Translations under genes and position numbers: made by a program
NCBI RefSeq assembly: GCF_020329505.1
Contig: NZ_JAGKJJ010000019.1
Coordinates: 62,001-126,000 of the forward strand
DNA length: 64,000 nt
Reading direction: 5' to 3'
Source of the DNA: Bradyrhizobium semiaridum
GTDB taxonomy: Bacteria > Pseudomonadota > Alphaproteobacteria > Rhizobiales > Xanthobacteraceae
The notes under the pieces: model-generated
The model's input: the letters and a program-made list of their open reading frames with translations, nothing else
The model's database searches: none
Told to the model about the DNA's origin: nothing
Shown here: piece after piece, positions 1-8,129 of the stretch
Position numbering within the stretch: position 1 is the stretch's first letter
Layout: every line of letters begins with the position of its first letter

Positions 1-70
1 TGGACGGGGCGGGCGGCGGAGGCGAGGCCGGAGAATCGGCAGTCGCCGTCAAATACGCGTCACAATGCGT

Positions 71-418
71 CTACTTCTGCTTGATCGGCGGCGCAGTCTT
101 CTCGGCCGGGGCCGGCGGCAGCACCGGCTGGGCACCGGACTTCTGCGCGTCGGCATCGGGCCGCGCCGGCTCGGGCGCCGGCGTGGTCGGACGGTCGCCG
201 CCGGGCTTCGACTCGGCCGGCGGCGCGGTCTTCTGCGGCTCGGGCGAGGGTTGGGTCGGGTGCGTCGCCTGCGCCATCTGCTCCCGCGAGGTGGGTTGCT
301 CCTGCGACTGCGAGCCGATCTCGCGCAGCGAGAGGCCGATCAGCGCGACGCCCGCCACCAGCAGGACGGCGGCAATCACCAGATCGCCCCGCATTCGCTT
401 CGTGTGGTCCGCTGCCAT
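71..418 (-). CDS. Small membrane-anchored proline/alanine-rich protein, unknown function
   Basis: This 115-aa protein starts at the ATG at 418, encoding MAADHTKR; an upstream in-frame start would add 37 residues with no membrane or family character. Residues about 12-32 form one hydrophobic helix (LVIAAVLLVAGVALIGLSL), so the protein is probably a single-pass inner-membrane protein. The rest is low-complexity, rich in Pro, Ala, Glu, Gln and Lys, and probably lies in the periplasm. I recognise no domain or catalytic motif. It lies 79 bases downstream of the mgtC-like gene on the same strand and could be co-transcribed with it. That the gene is real is likely; its function is unknown. Confidence 0.6.
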   Translation of the reverse strand: MAADHTKRMRGDLVIAAVLLVAGVALIGLSLREIGSQSQEQPTSREQMAQATHPTQPSPEPQKTAPPAESKPGGDRPTTPAPEPARPDADAQKSGAQPVLPPAPAEKTAPPIKQK

Positions 419-497
419 GTCTCGTATGCCTCGCGACTTGTTCGCGAGGTCAACGATCCGGCAACGGCATGGTTCCGAGGCATTGCCGCCCGGGAAC

Positions 498-1214
498 TCA
501 ATCCGCGGTGTTGCTCTCCCAAGTGGCATGGCGCACGCCGGTCAGCGGCTCGAACTCGGCCACGACGGCGTTCAGTTCGCTGGGATCGACCGCAGTCGCG
601 ACCAGCTTCGCCACGATTTCCAGATGGTCGTCGCCGATCTCGACCACATCGACATCGGCCACCGGGTAATTGGCGGCCTCGAGCTTCTCCACCAGGCGGT
701 CGCGCATGGTGGCAAGCGCCTCGGTGGTGACCGCGAGCTTGACGTAATAGGTCGCCTCCGAGGCCTTCTCGTTCAGCGGGATGCGGTTGATGGCGTTGAC
801 CAGCGGGCGCAACAGCGTGTTGCCGGCGATCACGAACACGGTCAGCGCCGCCGCCTGCGCCACCATGTCGGCACCGGCACAGGAGCCGACCGCAGCCGAG
901 GCCCACAACGTCGCCGCGGTGTTCAATCCGCGGACGTCCATGCCCTGCTTCATGATGACGCCGGCGCCGAGGAAGCCGATGCCCGACACCACATAGGCGA
1001 TCACGCGCACCGCGCCCGCGGCACCTTCAAGATGCATTGCCAGATCGACGAATGCTGCGGCGCCGACCGCGACCAGCACGTTGGTGCGCAGCCCCGCGGT
1101 GCGCTGCCGGTACTGCCGCTCGGCCCCGATCAGCGTGCCCAGCACGAAGGCCGAAAACAGGCTGACCAGCGTGTCGATGAAGTCGGCGATCTGGAATGTG
1201 GTGAGAAAGCGCAT
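498..1214 (-). CDS. MgtC/SapB family inner-membrane protein
   Basis: This 238-aa protein has the MgtC/SapB fold. Several hydrophobic helices fill the first 150 residues, with the family hallmarks LIGAERQYRQRTAGLRTN (about residues 28-45) and GIGFLGAGVIMK (about 80-92), followed by a soluble C-terminal regulatory domain of about 80 residues. MgtC proteins act at the inner membrane; in pathogens they support growth in low magnesium and acid and affect F-type ATP synthase and phosphate uptake. The arrangement here, with a soluble C-terminal domain, matches the MgtC proper type rather than the short SapB type. No magnesium-transport ATPase gene is adjacent, so the physiological role is inferred only from the family. 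The ribosome-binding site before the ATG is weak. Confidence 0.9.
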   Translation of the reverse strand: MRFLTTFQIADFIDTLVSLFSAFVLGTLIGAERQYRQRTAGLRTNVLVAVGAAAFVDLAMHLEGAAGAVRVIAYVVSGIGFLGAGVIMKQGMDVRGLNTAATLWASAAVGSCAGADMVAQAAALTVFVIAGNTLLRPLVNAINRIPLNEKASEATYYVKLAVTTEALATMRDRLVEKLEAANYPVADVDVVEIGDDHLEIVAKLVATAVDPSELNAVVAEFEPLTGVRHATWESNTAD

Positions 1215-1236
1215 GACGCTGCAGAATTCTTCTTTG

Positions 1237-1282
1237 GCGCGTTTTCTCTACGCGAACCGGTCCCACTTCGCTCGAAAACGCT
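1237..1282. repeat. Dispersed palindromic repeat, family B, copy 1
   Basis: An imperfect inverted repeat with GCGTTTTC at the left and GAAAACGC at the right encloses ACGCGAACCGGT. A very similar element lies at 16834-16881. Both fill a short gap between minus-strand genes, here between the WD40 gene and mgtC. Function unknown; it may fold in the transcript and act as a terminator or stabiliser. Confidence 0.7.
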
Positions 1283-1302
1283 TTGGATAACGCAGCGATC
1301 TC

Positions 1303-2334
1303 TTACATTTCCAGGATGCCCGCGTCACCATCTTCTGCGCCGAAGGCGAGCAGCGTGCCCTTGGCATTCCACGCCAGCCCCGACACCGGCGAGCCGCCGG
1401 TCCGCCGCACCAGGATCTCGGCGCCGTCCTCGAGACGGACCATCAGCACCGTGCCGTCGCTGTAGCCGACGGCCATGATGTCGTTCTTCGGATGGCAGGC
1501 CACCATCGAGACCCGCGCCGGCATCGGCGCCAGCATCGCCGGCTCCTTGCCCATCGGGCCGTCCTTGGAGGTGAACGGCCAGACGATCACGCTGTCGGCG
1601 CCCGAGGTGGCGAGGCCCTTGCCACCGGCGCTCCACGACATCGAGCGGACGCGGCCGGGATAGCCGCTCATCCGCATATGCCTGGAATCGGCGAGCCGCC
1701 AGCCATGCATCGCCGGCTCGTGCATCGCGGTAACCAGAAACTTGTTGTCCGGACTGAAGGTGACGGCGAGGTGCGAGCCGGCCCATTCCAGAAATTCCGG
1801 ATTGGCGGCCATGTTGGGAAACCACAGCGTCACGCCATTGTAATGCGCGATCGCAAGCCGCAGGCCCTTCGGCGCGAAGGCGAGACCGCCGACGGTCGAG
1901 GGCACCTCGAACGTCTTCTCCTCGCCCTTTGGACCACGCACGAAGGCGGTCTTTCCCGCTGACCACGCCAGCGTGCCGTCGCCATGCAGCGCGACATTGT
2001 CGATCCAGCGCCGCTTGGCGTCGGTGGCGACGACCGAGGTCTCGCCCTTGTCGTCGATCGCGATCAGCTTGCCGTCGTCGCCGCCGGTGACGAGCCGCTT
2101 GCCGTCGGACGCCGCGCACAGGATGGCGCCGAAATGGGTCGGCACGCGGTTGATCTCGCCGTCCTTGGTGACGATCGCGACACTCTCCTCGGCGCCGACG
2201 AAGAAGGCGCGGTCGCCGAGGAAATGCACCGAGCCGACCGCCGCGCCCAGCGGCGTCAGCTTGACGCGATCGGTGATCGAAACGATGGAAGGCCCGTCGG
2301 GGGCGTCGAAGTTATCAATCACGTCGCGATGCAC
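1303..2334 (-). CDS. WD40 / beta-propeller protein of the zinc operon
   Basis: This 343-aa protein is made of repeated beta-propeller blades of the WD40 type, with recurring segments such as GAILCAASDGKRLVTGGDDGKLIAID, LAFAPKGLRLAIAHYNGVTLW and VACHPKN..VGYSDGTVLMV. It has no signal peptide or membrane segment, so it is probably cytoplasmic. It is the last gene of the zinc operon: its ATG at 2334 lies inside the 3' end of the CobW gene (16-base overlap), which suggests translational coupling. Zinc-linked beta-propellers are known (AztD of Paracoccus is a periplasmic zinc chaperone), but AztD is exported and this protein is not, so orthology should not be assumed. A scaffolding or zinc-delivery role with the CobW GTPase is my inference from position. 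Confidence 0.8.
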   Translation of the reverse strand: MHRDVIDNFDAPDGPSIVSITDRVKLTPLGAAVGSVHFLGDRAFFVGAEESVAIVTKDGEINRVPTHFGAILCAASDGKRLVTGGDDGKLIAIDDKGETSVVATDAKRRWIDNVALHGDGTLAWSAGKTAFVRGPKGEEKTFEVPSTVGGLAFAPKGLRLAIAHYNGVTLWFPNMAANPEFLEWAGSHLAVTFSPDNKFLVTAMHEPAMHGWRLADSRHMRMSGYPGRVRSMSWSAGGKGLATSGADSVIVWPFTSKDGPMGKEPAMLAPMPARVSMVACHPKNDIMAVGYSDGTVLMVRLEDGAEILVRRTGGSPVSGLAWNAKGTLLAFGAEDGDAGILEM

Positions 2335-3374
2335 TTCTCGAAGCCGTCGCGGATCGCCTGTTCAGGCAGCTCGCGACCGATGAACACGACCCGGCTCTCG
2401 CGCTTCTCGCCGTCCTTCCATTTGCGCTGGTGGTCGCCCTCCAGCATCATGTGGACGCCCTGGAACACGTAGCGGTCGTCGTCGCCGGTGAAGGCGAGGA
2501 TGCCCTTCGAGCGCAGGATCTTCTGGCCCTCGGTGGCGACCAGCTGCTGCAGCCACGGCATGAACTTGGTCGGATCGAGCGGCTTGTCCGAGCGCAGCGA
2601 CAGCGACTGCATGTCCTCGTCGTGATAATGCTTCAGCCCGCCATGGCCGTGATCGTGATGATGGTGGTCATGGTCATGGTCATGATGGTGATGATCGTGG
2701 TCATGGTCATGATCGTCGCCGGCCTCGAGGAAATCGGGCTCGATCTCCAGGATGCGGTCGAGGTCGAATGCGCCGCGCTCCAGCACGTCGGTCAGCCCGA
2801 CCTGGCAGCGCTCGGTGCGATGCAGTTTCGCGTACGGATTGATGCCGCGAATGCGGGCCTCGACCTCCGCGAGTTCGGGCTTGGAGACCAGATCGGTCTT
2901 GTTCAGCACGATGACGTCGGCGAACGCGATCTGGTTCTTGGCCTCCGGCGCGTCCTTGAGGCGGTCGCTCAGCCACTTGGCGTCGGCGACAGTCACGACG
3001 GCGTCGAGCCGGGCGTTCTTCTGCACGTCCTCGTCGACGAAGAAGGTCTGCGCCACCGGGGCCGGATCGGCAAGGCCGGTGGTCTCGACGATGATGGCGT
3101 CGAACTTGCCCTTGCGCTTCATCAACCCGTCCATGATGCGGACGAGGTCGCCGCGCACGGTGCAGCAGATGCAGCCATTGTTCATCTCGAACACTTCCTC
3201 ATCGGCGCCGATGATGAGGTCGTTGTCGATGCCGATCTCGCCGAATTCGTTGACGATGACGGCATACTTCTTGCCGTGGTTCTCCGACAGGATGCGGTTC
3301 AACAGCGTGGTCTTGCCGGCGCCGAGATAGCCCGTCAGCACGGTCACAGGGATTTTTTGCGAGGTTTCCACCAT
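2319..3374 (-). CDS. CobW/COG0523 family GTPase, probable zinc metallochaperone
   Basis: This 351-aa G3E-family GTPase has the Walker A motif GYLGAGKTT at residues 15-23, the metal-binding CICC motif at 68-71 that is diagnostic of COG0523, an NKTD-type guanine-recognition motif (VLNKTDLV), a His/Asp-rich stretch at about residues 219-245, and a C-terminal CobW_C domain. Family members load metal into client enzymes or buffer scarce zinc (ZigA, YciC, ZNG1). Zinc rather than cobalt is indicated by the context: it directly follows a zinc-type ABC transporter on the same strand, downstream of a Zur-like box, and no cobalt genes are close. A good ribosome-binding site (GGAG) precedes the ATG. The client enzyme is not evident. 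Confidence 0.93.
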   Translation of the reverse strand: MVETSQKIPVTVLTGYLGAGKTTLLNRILSENHGKKYAVIVNEFGEIGIDNDLIIGADEEVFEMNNGCICCTVRGDLVRIMDGLMKRKGKFDAIIVETTGLADPAPVAQTFFVDEDVQKNARLDAVVTVADAKWLSDRLKDAPEAKNQIAFADVIVLNKTDLVSKPELAEVEARIRGINPYAKLHRTERCQVGLTDVLERGAFDLDRILEIEPDFLEAGDDHDHDHDHHHHDHDHDHHHHDHGHGGLKHYHDEDMQSLSLRSDKPLDPTKFMPWLQQLVATEGQKILRSKGILAFTGDDDRYVFQGVHMMLEGDHQRKWKDGEKRESRVVFIGRELPEQAIRDGFEKCIAT

Positions 3375-3412
3375 AACAACTCCAAACGAACTTTTTGGGA
3401 GGCACTCAACCA

Positions 3413-3431
3413 GGCAGGGAGGGCCCCTGCC
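3413..3431 (-). other. Intercistronic hairpin between zinc-binding protein gene and cobW gene
   Basis: GGCAGGG and CCCTGCC form a perfect 7-bp stem with a 5-base loop, directly after the stop codon of the solute-binding protein gene. No T-tract follows on the minus strand, so it is better seen as a segmental mRNA-stability or partial-termination element that could lower expression of the cobW and WD40 genes relative to the transporter. This reading is inference. Confidence 0.45.
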
Positions 3432-4304
3432 CTACTCGGCGAGCGCACCGGTCAGGGCCTTTATATTGTGCCTGACCATATCAATGTAAGTGGGGGCGTC
3501 GCCCTTTTCGCCCGTCAAACTGTCCGAATACAGGGTGCCGCCGACCTTTGCGCCGGTCTCGGCCGCGATCCGCTCAATCAGGCGCGGATCACTGATATTT
3601 TCGAGAAAAACTGCCGGAATTTTCGCAGCTTTGATCTGCGAGATGATATCAGCGATATCCCGTGCGCTGGGCTCGGAATCGGTAGAGACGCCGATCGGCG
3701 CAATGAACTGGATGCCGTAGGCGGCCGCGAAATAGCCAAAGGCGCCATGGGTCGAGATCACCTTGCGGCGATCTTCCGGTAGTTTCGCCACCGCGTCCCG
3801 CACCTCGCGATCGAGGGCGTCGAGCTTGGCCAGATAGGCTTCGGCGCCGGCCTTGAAGGCGTCGGCCTGATCGGGGGCGACAGCGATCAGGCCGTCGCGG
3901 ATGTTGCCGACATAGATTTTCGCATTGGCGACCGACTGCCAGGCATGCGGATCGGCCTCGCCGCCGAGTTTCAGCGGTGTGATCCCCTTGGTCGCCACCG
4001 CGATCGGCGCCTTGCTGCCGGAAGCCTGCAACAGCCGGGGCATCCAGCCCTCGAAGCCGAAACCATTGACCAGCAGGAGACGCGCGGCCGCGACCTTCCT
4101 GACGTCCGCCGGCGTCGGCGCATAGACATGCGCATCGCCGTCGGGGCCGACCAGCGCAACCACATCGACGCTGTTACCGCCGACATTGCGAACCATATCG
4201 GCAAGGATCGAGAAGCTGGCCACGACATTGACGCGTTCGGCGGCGCGCGCGGTGCCGCCCGCCATCGCGAGCGACAGACAGATCAGCCCCAGCAGCCACT
4301 TCAT
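3432..4304 (-). CDS. znuA: Zinc ABC transporter, periplasmic substrate-binding protein (ZnuA/AztC type)
   Basis: This 290-aa cluster A-I metal-binding protein has a signal peptide (residues 1-21, cleavage near ARA-AE). The expected ligands are visible: His59 (DAHVY), His120 (DPHAW), His186 (STHGAF) and Asp261 (YSDSL). The His-rich flexible loop of classical ZnuA is absent, which is closer to AztC-type zinc proteins; the His-rich function may have moved to the small protein encoded first in the operon. I chose the ATG at 4304, which starts a clean signal peptide; a longer reading would add 52 basic residues. The start is 4 bases after the permease stop. It would capture zinc in the periplasm and hand it to the membrane permease. 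Manganese is a less likely substrate given the CobW and Zur context. Confidence 0.9.
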   Translation of the reverse strand: MKWLLGLICLSLAMAGGTARAAERVNVVASFSILADMVRNVGGNSVDVVALVGPDGDAHVYAPTPADVRKVAAARLLLVNGFGFEGWMPRLLQASGSKAPIAVATKGITPLKLGGEADPHAWQSVANAKIYVGNIRDGLIAVAPDQADAFKAGAEAYLAKLDALDREVRDAVAKLPEDRRKVISTHGAFGYFAAAYGIQFIAPIGVSTDSEPSARDIADIISQIKAAKIPAVFLENISDPRLIERIAAETGAKVGGTLYSDSLTGEKGDAPTYIDMVRHNIKALTGALAE

Positions 4305-4308
4305 CACA

Positions 4309-5178
4309 TCACGCCTCGAGATGCCGGCCGGGGAATAGCTGCCGCACCAGCCCGCTGACATTGCCGAACAGGAGCGACACCACGTAGAGCCCGGCCGCGA
4401 CCAGGATGATCGCGGGGCCGGACGGGATGCGGGTTTGGAACGACAGCACCAGCCCGGCATAGCCCGACAGCATCGCGCTCGCCACCGCGACGCAGATCAT
4501 GGTGGTGATGTCGCGCGACCAGAACCGGGCGATGCCGGCGGGCAGGATCATCAGCCCGACGCCGAGCAGCGTACCCAGTGCATGGAAACCGTTGACGAGG
4601 TTGACCACCACCAGCGCCAGGAACGTGAGGTGCGCCGGCGCGCCGGCCCGGCTCACCGTGCGCAGGAACACCGGATCGACGCATTCGATCACCAGCGGGC
4701 GATAGATCACCGCCAGCAGCAGCAGTGTGACCGTGGCATTGAAGGCGATCACCAGCAGGGTCTGGTCATCCATCGCGAGGATGTTGCCGAACAGCACGTG
4801 CAACAGGTCGATATTGGTGCCCTTGATCGAGACGATGGTGACGCCGAGCGCGAGCGAGACGAGGTAGAAGGTCGCGAGCGAGGCGTCCTCCTTGAGCTCG
4901 GTGGTGCGCGCGACGAGGCCGGCAAGCAGCGCGACGGTGAAGCCGGCGATCAGCCCGCCCGTCGTCATCGCGAACAGATTGAGGCCGGAGATCAGGAAGC
5001 CGATCGCGGCGCCGGGCAGGATGGCGTGCGCCATGGCATCACCGACCAGGCTCATCCGGCGCAGCATCAGGAACACGCCGATCGGCGCGCCGCCGAGCGA
5101 TAGCGCGATCACCGCAGCGAGCGCGCGGCGCATGAACTCGAACTCGGTGAAGGGCGTGATCAGCGCGTCTGATAGCAT
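4309..5178 (-). CDS. znuB: Zinc ABC transporter, membrane permease (ZnuB family)
   Basis: This 289-aa polytopic inner-membrane protein of the ABC-3 family has about eight to nine hydrophobic helices and the family signature LRRMSLVGDAMAHAILPG (about residues 39-56), the coupling region that touches the ATPase. Its length is typical of ZnuB/MntB/AztB permeases. It sits 5 bases after the ATPase gene and 4 bases before the substrate-binding protein gene, so the three subunits are almost certainly made from one transcript. It would pass zinc into the cytoplasm. The short C-terminal tail is basic, with no histidine cluster. Confidence 0.93.
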   Translation of the reverse strand: MLSDALITPFTEFEFMRRALAAVIALSLGGAPIGVFLMLRRMSLVGDAMAHAILPGAAIGFLISGLNLFAMTTGGLIAGFTVALLAGLVARTTELKEDASLATFYLVSLALGVTIVSIKGTNIDLLHVLFGNILAMDDQTLLVIAFNATVTLLLLAVIYRPLVIECVDPVFLRTVSRAGAPAHLTFLALVVVNLVNGFHALGTLLGVGLMILPAGIARFWSRDITTMICVAVASAMLSGYAGLVLSFQTRIPSGPAIILVAAGLYVVSLLFGNVSGLVRQLFPGRHLEA

Positions 5179-5183
5179 CGGCG

Positions 5184-5939
<756 letters not shown>

Positions 5940-5942
5940 CGC

Positions 5943-6134
5943 TCACCTCATCGCCAGCCAGACGATGCCCCATAGGCAGGCGCTGACCGCCAAGGCCGCC
6001 GCCAGCCGCGCCGGCACGGTCATGCGCAGGATCGACCAAGGCGCGACCTGGGCCGGATGCGCGTGCGGGCCGTGGCTATGGCCATGGTGGTGGGCATGGG
6101 AATGATCGTGGGCGTGGGAGTGCGTCTGGGCCAT
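5943..6134 (-). CDS. Histidine-rich single-pass membrane microprotein heading the zinc operon
   Basis: This 63-aa protein has two parts. Residues 5-26 alternate His with Ser, Ala, Gly and Asp (13 histidines within 22 residues), a plausible multi-zinc-binding tail. Residues about 42-61 form one hydrophobic helix (LAAALAVSACLWGIVWLAM) ending at the C-terminus, so the protein is probably tail-anchored. It is the first gene of the operon, 3 bases before the ABC ATPase gene. CbtB-like proteins are of similar size but carry histidines near the C-terminus, so this is not an obvious CbtB. No Shine-Dalgarno is visible; a TATAAT at 6149-6154 suggests that transcription starts within about 10 bases of the ATG, giving a nearly leaderless mRNA. 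A zinc-buffering or zinc-delivery role is inference. Confidence 0.75.
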   Translation of the reverse strand: MAQTHSHAHDHSHAHHHGHSHGPHAHPAQVAPWSILRMTVPARLAAALAVSACLWGIVWLAMR

Positions 6135-6142
6135 GGGAGTAG

Positions 6143-6157
6143 TGTTATATTATAACA
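6143..6157 (-). promoter_or_regulatory. Putative Zur box and core promoter of the zinc operon
   Basis: TGTTATATTATAACA is a perfect inverted repeat with 7-bp arms around one central base, and it closely resembles the AT-rich Zur boxes of Rhizobiales. It stands out in very GC-rich DNA. On the minus strand it contains a perfect TATAAT at 6154-6149, so bound Zur-Zn would block RNA polymerase. It ends 8 bases before the first ATG. Expected behaviour: repression in zinc-replete cells and induction on zinc starvation. The zur gene itself is not in this window. Confidence 0.8.
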
Positions 6158-6229
6158 TAACGTAAGTCCATCGCGGCAGGCCTCGCGGCTCTGCCGATCA
6201 GGGTTGCGAGGGGTAGCCCTGTCATCCCT

Positions 6230-6273
6230 GTCGTTCCGTGGCTCGCGCGCCAACAGGCGCGCCCCGGAATGAC
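6230..6273. repeat. Imperfect palindrome, possible terminator of cysE
   Basis: GTTCCG and CGGAA arms enclose a strong GCGCGCC/GGCGCGC stem with an AACA loop. It lies about 54 bases past the stop of the minus-strand serine acetyltransferase gene and upstream of the zinc operon promoter. No T-tract is seen. It is one of the GC-rich stem-loops typical of these genomes. Confidence 0.5.
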
Positions 6274-6326
6274 GCGGGAGACGGCTTGCGTCGACCGGTG
6301 CGGGGTCCGGTCTCGCCCGGCCCGCC

Positions 6327-7091
6327 TCACGCCGTCGCGGCTTGCGCGCAATTCGTCAGCCGCGCCGGGACGCCGACTGCGGTGCAGCCGGCCGGCACGT
6401 CCGCCGTCACCAGCGCATCGGCACCGATCTTGGCGAAATCGCCGATGCTGATATCGCCGATGATGGTCGCTCCGGCGCTGACAAAGACGCCGCGGCCGAT
6501 CTGCGGCGCATGGCGCGGATCGGCCTGATCGCGCGTGATCGTGACGTTCTGCAGGATCGTCGCCTCGTCGCCGATCACGACCAGCGCGCCGATGATCAGC
6601 CCGGTGCCGTGATCCAGAAACACCTGCGTTCCGATCGCGGCCGATGGGTGGATGCTGACCTGCAACTGATCCGACGCTGCGCTCTGCATCATCAGCGCGA
6701 GATCGGCGCGGCCGCCGCGCCACAGCCAGTTCGACACCCGCCAGGCCTGCAGCGCGACGTATCCTTTGAAGTTCAGCAACGGCGGCAAGAGGCCCGTCAT
6801 CGCGGGATCGCGGCGAACGATCGCCTGCAGATCATGGCTTGCGGCATCGACCAGCGCCGGCTCGGCGGCGAACGCCTCGCCGGCAGTGCGCATGAACTGT
6901 GCGCGATCGGCCTCCGCACGACCGATGCGCCGGCCGATCAGCGAGGCGAGCGCGCGGCCGAGATCAGGATGTTCGAGGATGGCGGTGGCTTGCGCACGGA
7001 GGAACGGATCGGCCGCAGCGGCAGCCACGGCTTCCCGGCGGATCTGCTGCCAGAGGTCGTCGATCGACAGGAATTCAGCCGCAGCCATCAT
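6327..7091 (-). CDS. cysE: Serine O-acetyltransferase
   Basis: This 254-aa protein would transfer acetyl from acetyl-CoA to L-serine, the first committed step of cysteine synthesis. An N-terminal helical SATase domain (residues about 1-130, with LWQQIRREA and a MTGLLPPLLNFKGY region) is followed by a left-handed beta-helix of hexapeptide repeats containing VFLDHGTGLIIGALVVIGDEATI and the substrate-binding HAPQIG segment. The start at 7091 is preceded by GGGAG at a normal distance; a further ATG follows directly at 7088. The C-terminus lacks the usual terminal Ile used for docking to cysteine synthase. The active-site loop is somewhat divergent from E. coli CysE, so a related acetyltransferase is a small possibility. 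Confidence 0.85.
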   Translation of the reverse strand: MMAAAEFLSIDDLWQQIRREAVAAAAADPFLRAQATAILEHPDLGRALASLIGRRIGRAEADRAQFMRTAGEAFAAEPALVDAASHDLQAIVRRDPAMTGLLPPLLNFKGYVALQAWRVSNWLWRGGRADLALMMQSAASDQLQVSIHPSAAIGTQVFLDHGTGLIIGALVVIGDEATILQNVTITRDQADPRHAPQIGRGVFVSAGATIIGDISIGDFAKIGADALVTADVPAGCTAVGVPARLTNCAQAATA

Positions 7092-7160
7092 GCGCTCCCA
7101 ATGCCGGGAGTCAGAGATGAGCACGGCCGCGCGAAACCGCAGGCGACACCCAGTCAGCAC

Positions 7161-7385
7161 GTGAGGTGAGCATGCTGGTCAGGCTCCCTCCCCCCTTGCG
7201 GGAGAGGGTGGGGAGAGGGGTACCGCTTGTTCCGCTCTTGATGGGGAGCGAAGTGCATGCGCGTCGATGAACGAGATGCTGCTTGATGCAGCTCCGTTCA
7301 ATCTCGCGCATCTCGCCCCGGCGCCACCCCTCTCCCCTACCCTCTCCCGCAAGGGGAGAGGGAGCCTGGGCAATGTGCTCACCTT
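7161..7385. repeat. Facing pair of family C intergenic repeats
   Basis: Two copies of one repeat face each other at 7161-7223 and 7324-7385, about 100 bases apart, in the gap between cysE and the DUF2852 gene. The core reads CCTCTCCC..CCCGCAAGGGG..GAGGGAGCC, followed by a flank ending GTGCTCACCT. The same element occurs as facing pairs at 18021-18180 and 26479-26665. Paired copies could form a large cruciform or RNA hairpin. I see no gene in 7092-7514. Confidence 0.8.
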
Positions 7386-7426
7386 ACTGCTTCAACGCGT
7401 AAGCGATGCGAGCCCCCAAACGCAAA

Positions 7427-7455
7427 CCGCCCGCTTGCTCATCGCAAACGGGCGG
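7427..7455 (-). terminator. Probable terminator of the DUF2852 gene
   Basis: A 12-bp stem (CCGCCCGCTTGC with GCAAACGGGCGG, one G-T wobble) with a 5-base loop lies about 60 bases after the DUF2852 stop codon. On the minus strand it is followed by GTTTGCGTTTGG, a weak T-rich tract. Confidence 0.6.
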
Positions 7456-7514
7456 CTCGTGGCCATCAGGTGCTATGGGGGCACATCGCCTGAAGGCTTA
7501 GCTGGGGCTTGCGA

Positions 7515-8009
7515 TCAGCCCTGCGGCGGCTGGTCGTTCGGCGGGGTCGGACGCGACTTCTGCTGGGCCATGAAGGCGTCGAACTCTTCCTTGTCCTTGG
7601 CGTGGCGCAGGCGATTCAGGAAATCCTTGAACTCCTTCTGCTCCTCCTCGAGACGGCGCAGCGTCTCGGTGCGGTATTCGTCGAAGGCGCGGTTGCCGCT
7701 CGAGGGCGGGCCGAAGCCAAAGCCGAAGCCGCGGCGCTCCATGCGGTCGCGCATGCGATCCATCTTGAACTGCATCCGCTCCATCTTGTTCTGCCAGCGA
7801 TCCATGTCGTTGTGACTCCAACAACCCATCTTTCTGCTCCCGTAGGTGAAAAGGAGAATAGCGAGACCGATCGGCCACCAGATCATGAAGCCGAGGATGA
7901 TCAGCGCGATCTTGAGGGGGTGCCACGGCGCCCAGTGCATATGCATGTGCGGCGGGTACTGTTCTTCAACGGGGCCGCGCCAGCGATTGACATCAGCGGT
8001 GTAGGCCAT
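7515..8009 (-). CDS. DUF2852 domain membrane protein
   Basis: This 164-aa protein belongs to the alphaproteobacterial DUF2852 family. The N-terminal segment is histidine/methionine-containing (PPHMHMHWAPW), followed by a hydrophobic helix (about residues 33-55, ALIILGFMIWWPIGLAILLF), then a charged coiled-coil-like region rich in Met, Arg and Glu (about 68-155). The function of the family is not known. A strong ribosome-binding site (GGAGAAGGGA) precedes the ATG. A 19-bp palindrome at 8044-8062 lies just upstream and matches one at the start of the neighbouring tetR gene, so this gene is probably controlled by that regulator. Confidence 0.85.
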   Translation of the reverse strand: MAYTADVNRWRGPVEEQYPPHMHMHWAPWHPLKIALIILGFMIWWPIGLAILLFTYGSRKMGCWSHNDMDRWQNKMERMQFKMDRMRDRMERRGFGFGFGPPSSGNRAFDEYRTETLRRLEEEQKEFKDFLNRLRHAKDKEEFDAFMAQQKSRPTPPNDQPPQG

Positions 8010-8043
8010 TTCCCTTCTCCATCACGGCATCACGCCGTTGTGA

Positions 8044-8062
8044 ATGTAAATAACATTTACAT
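8044..8062 (-). promoter_or_regulatory. Putative TetR operator upstream of the DUF2852 gene
   Basis: ATGTAAATAACATTTACAT is a perfect 8+8 palindrome with a 3-base centre, located 34 bases upstream of the DUF2852 ATG. It shares size and half-sites (ATGT.AA / TT.ACAT) with the palindrome at 8848-8866 that overlaps the start of the tetR gene. The simplest reading is that both are operators of that TetR protein. Confidence 0.7.
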
Positions 8063-8129
8063 AGGTAGCCGATCCCTTGGGAAAGTCAAGCGGAGCGGAT
8101 GACGCACCCCGCCAATTATTTTTGGAATT

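Noticed and set aside
1..70. Gene end at the left border
   Set aside because: The first 70 bases show no start, stop or motif I can tie to a gene.
2430..3782. 450-codon plus-strand frame with Met/Val runs, looking membrane-like
   Set aside because: The Met/Val run is the reverse complement of the His/Asp stretch of the CobW gene, so it is an artefact.
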